Assembly (NCBI GenBank): GCA_030068145.1
Contig: JAPJBO010000126.1
Span: forward strand, 186,001 to 250,000
DNA length: 64,000 bases
Direction: 5' to 3'
Source: Diplonema papillatum
Lineage: Eukaryota; Euglenozoa; Diplonemea; Diplonemida; Diplonemidae
Below, piece by piece: positions 61,615 through 64,000 of this stretch. A program made the translations under genes and the position numbers. Every line of letters begins with the position of its first letter. Position 1 is the stretch's first letter. The notes under the pieces are model-generated. The model did no database searches and had not been told where the DNA came from. It was given only the letters and a program-made list of their open reading frames with translations.

Positions 61615-62499
61615 CGCCACGTTTGAGGAGACATGCACGGAAAATTCGCTGATCGAAATATTCGCGGATGGGAGGGGAGGGGCACGACCGCAACTCCCGC
61701 GCGCACCGCAGGACCGCTACGCGTGCAGCACTGCGGCGCCACGGCACTGCTTGCGGAGTTCTGCTGGGCTCGCACCAACGCTGCTCATGCGCGGGTGTAT
61801 CGTTACTACTTCGTGCACTGCGCACAGTGCCGCTAGCGTCGCAGCACACAGCGGTTCGTCTGACGCTGCTTCGTACTGCGCCCGTGCACAGAGGTTGAGC
61901 CTGGATTTGCTTGCGCGTTCAGCTCTTTTCCGATATCGTCTTCCCCCTATCCTAAAAGTGGGCGTGTGATGTTGGTGGCAAGTTTTTACCGATTCCCGTG
62001 TGGGGGCGGCGGGCGGCTGCTTTTCGAGTCGAGGGGCGCTTCCATCGTTTCTCCGAGCTAGCTTCCAGAGGTATTGTGTTGCAAATGGCGATCGAAACTG
62101 AACACGGGTAGCTGGTTCTCGCTGCAAACCAAACTGAGAGATTGGCTTTGTCGAAGCGCTTCTGTCCACAAGCCGGGTGCCTGCTTTGCTAACCTTCCGG
62201 CGGAACGTTTTTAGCGCACGCAGCACGCTCGGCCCGTTGGTGTGCAGGCTTCGTACGTACGGTTTGACCCCCGCAAACAGAAGTGAAGGCTCCTAGCAGG
62301 AGGCGGAGCGATGAAATAGGTAAATCGAATGAGCAGCAATCTTCTTCTTTTTTAGCTGGATTTCTGAAGCCCGACAAATTTGAGTGTGCAGCATGCCTTA
62401 GCGGTTCTGGGGAACTTTTGAGGTTTTGGAAGGGGCATTGTAGTCTCCCTCACTTGTGACACCCAGGTAGACTCCGCAGATGGCTGCAGAGGGCAGGGA

Positions 62500-63010
62500 T
62501 CGGGACGATGGGTTGTTGCTTGTTTCTGGATGGTTTCGCATCCCTTTGCGGACAACCGGGTGCATGGGGTGCGGATATCCTGGGGAGGCGGGTGACCGGG
62601 CAATGGATTGTTGTGAACCCCGGGTGCGGGTGCTGATATTTTCCTCTTCAGAGTACAGGGCTATTTGTGTGGTTCGGAAGGTAGGTCTGCCTGCGGGGAG
62701 GAGGGTTAGTGGCAGGGGATCGGCTCATGTTGCTCAGGTTTGGATGGTTTCGCATCCCCTTTTGCGGATACCCTTCCTTTTTGGAGTGAGCGCCGGGGGG
62801 CTGGATTTTCGAGCGCTATTCGTGGGCTGTAAGGCAGAGTCTAACAAGGGTGAGTGGTCGGGCAACGGATTGTTGTGAACCCCGGGTGCGGGGTGCTGCT
62901 ATCTTCCTTTTCAGAGTACGGGGCTATTTGCAAGGTAGATCTGCCTGCGGGGAGGAGGGTGAGTGGCAGGGGATCGGGGCGTTGGGTTGTTGTGGAGGGT
63001 TCGCTCTTGC
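62500..63010. repeat. Imperfect direct repeats of about 150-270 bp
   Basis: ATTGTTGTGAACCCCGGGTG ... TTCAGAGTAC ... CTGCCTGCGGGGAGGAGGGT occurs at about 62605-62715 and 62868-62970. GATGGTTTCGCATCCC occurs at about 62527 and 62745. Confidence 0.85.
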
Positions 63011-63059
63011 GCGTCACGTATGGGACGGCCTCGGCATAAAAGTCAGGACGGGTCCGACG

Positions 63060-63235
63060 CAACCTAACCGTAGGCCATAAGGCTCAACCCTCGGAACAAC
63101 AAGGCTCCTCGATGTGTGCGCCCCGCCGGTCCATTCGAACTCGTATAGACCCGGTGGGAGACACAGGATGTGGATGTGAATTTGGAAGTTGCCGTTCGCC
63201 GAAGCTAGTCGTGGTCCGATAAATCCGATGTGCCC
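63060..63235 (+). repeat. Interspersed repeat family I, copy 2
   Basis: Partner of 29740-29890, with an extra GACACAGGATGTGGATG segment. Confidence 0.8.
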
Positions 63236-63252
63236 TGAGTAACCCACGCATT

Positions 63253-63340
63253 CCTCTAGACTGGGTTCTGGCTTAGAGGCGTTCAGCCATCATCCATCCA
63301 GTGGTAGCATCACGGCACTGTCCGATCGAACAATTGTAGA
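63253..63340 (-). pseudogene. LSU (28S) rRNA 3' fragment
   Basis: Minus strand reads GCTACCACTGGATGGATGAT then GGCTGAACGCCTCTAAGCCA and GAACCCAGTCTAG, the conserved stretch near the LSU 3' end. Short and isolated. Confidence 0.8.
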
Positions 63341-63344
63341 TCCG

Positions 63345-64000
63345 GCTCAGTTCGGGTACTGGCCCCGTAGATCCCTCCGCTGTGACGTAATTCGACGTAG
63401 AGGCAAACGCGGCAAGGTAAGGTTGGCTATTGTGTTGGAAGGAGGCATGCGAGATGGGTGGGCGGGCCGGAGACGGCTAGAACGAGAACGCGAGCAGGGA
63501 ATCTCTAAAAGCAAAAAAAAAGGAAGCGTGCCGACACGAGCTTAAGCAGTCACCACATCCTAAGCGTAGCCTCTGACAGGAGGCAATGCGCCACTTACGA
63601 AAAGACAAGAGCTTTGTATTTTGCTTGGCGTGCGGTTGTTGGAGAAAGAGCGGCTTTTGCATCTGTTCCGTAGAAGCCGCGTTGCGGGACACACACTGTG
63701 CCTCGTCGGCTTCCATTCGCCTCTCAACGACCGCGACAGGAAAACCATCCAACAACTCGCCACTCGGCCATGCTGACGACGACGATTGGTCCGCCAGGCG
63801 GACCGTCGTGAACGGATTGCCTGGACAAAAGCACAGTTGTCAGGATCATGAGGACGGAGCCCAGAAAAGCTGCGAGACGACTGTTCGATGCAGTTCCCGT
63901 CCAGAGACGACTGCAAGAGCGATGCCGTCTCAGTCTACAAAAGTGGTCTCGAGGGTGAGAAGGTAGCCGTGTGTTTTGAACCGGTCGGCACACTTGTTCC
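63345..64000. other. Gene-free right end
   Basis: No domain, RNA or repeat recognised. Confidence 0.4.

Larger units (their letters stand above)
61640..63240. other. Right flank, gene-free
   Basis: An upstream pyrimidine-rich stretch with an AG at about 61655 may be the acceptor for the ankyrin-anoctamin gene. Direct repeats occupy 62500-63010. Family I copy 2 is at 63060-63235. Nothing else recognised. Confidence 0.45.

Overview
This is eukaryotic nuclear DNA from a protist, not a bacterial or phage sequence. The evidence is cytosolic HSP70 ending in EEVD, a mitochondrial-type glycine cleavage T protein, an Aurora-type kinase, a TMEM16/anoctamin, a Cys-loop ligand-gated channel, GT-AG introns that restore protein motifs when removed, and LINE and rRNA-derived debris. 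Every host gene I can support lies on the minus strand over about 61 kb. Several starts are preceded by a C-rich tract and an AG. A short stretch near the left end resembles a diplonemid spliced-leader RNA (exon-like 39-mer, GT donor, Sm-like site). Together these suggest a euglenozoan, possibly a diplonemid. That assignment is an inference and rests partly on remembered sequence.

Layout. 1-1,004: spliced-leader-like locus. 1,005-2,177: NAD kinase. 2,178-13,350: repeat-dominated, with tRNA-like units, minisatellites and a 5'-truncated LINE (9,470-11,488) bounded by a 12-bp target-site duplication. 13,354-16,565: NADAR-domain protein with a partial duplicate of its 3' end. 18,430-19,450: a small membrane protein next to seven 105-bp tandem repeats. 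21,768-22,602: G-run, LINE tail and LSU/SSU rRNA fragments. 24,125-25,291: GcvT. 27,384-29,288: HSP70. 30-39 kb: interspersed repeats and a 192-bp inverted repeat. 39,323-41,715: two-exon fatty-acid desaturase. 44,390-46,263: two-exon pentameric ligand-gated channel carrying an EF-hand. 47,225-48,127: Aurora-like kinase, facing an SSU rRNA fragment. 50,237-52,052: two-exon zinc-finger protein. 54,878-61,614: ankyrin-anoctamin fusion. 61.6-64 kb: repeats and an LSU rRNA fragment.

The genes do not form one pathway. They are GC-rich islands in repetitive DNA, as expected for a directional array of trans-spliced genes. The most unusual items are two domain architectures (ankyrin plus anoctamin; Cys-loop channel plus EF-hand), an LINE-encoded triple Cys/His cassette, short repeat families that sit inside introns or start at splice donors, and scattered rRNA fragments, one inside an intron and one against a gene start. 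Exon joins were worked out by eye from reading frame and motif completion; no search or transcript data were available.
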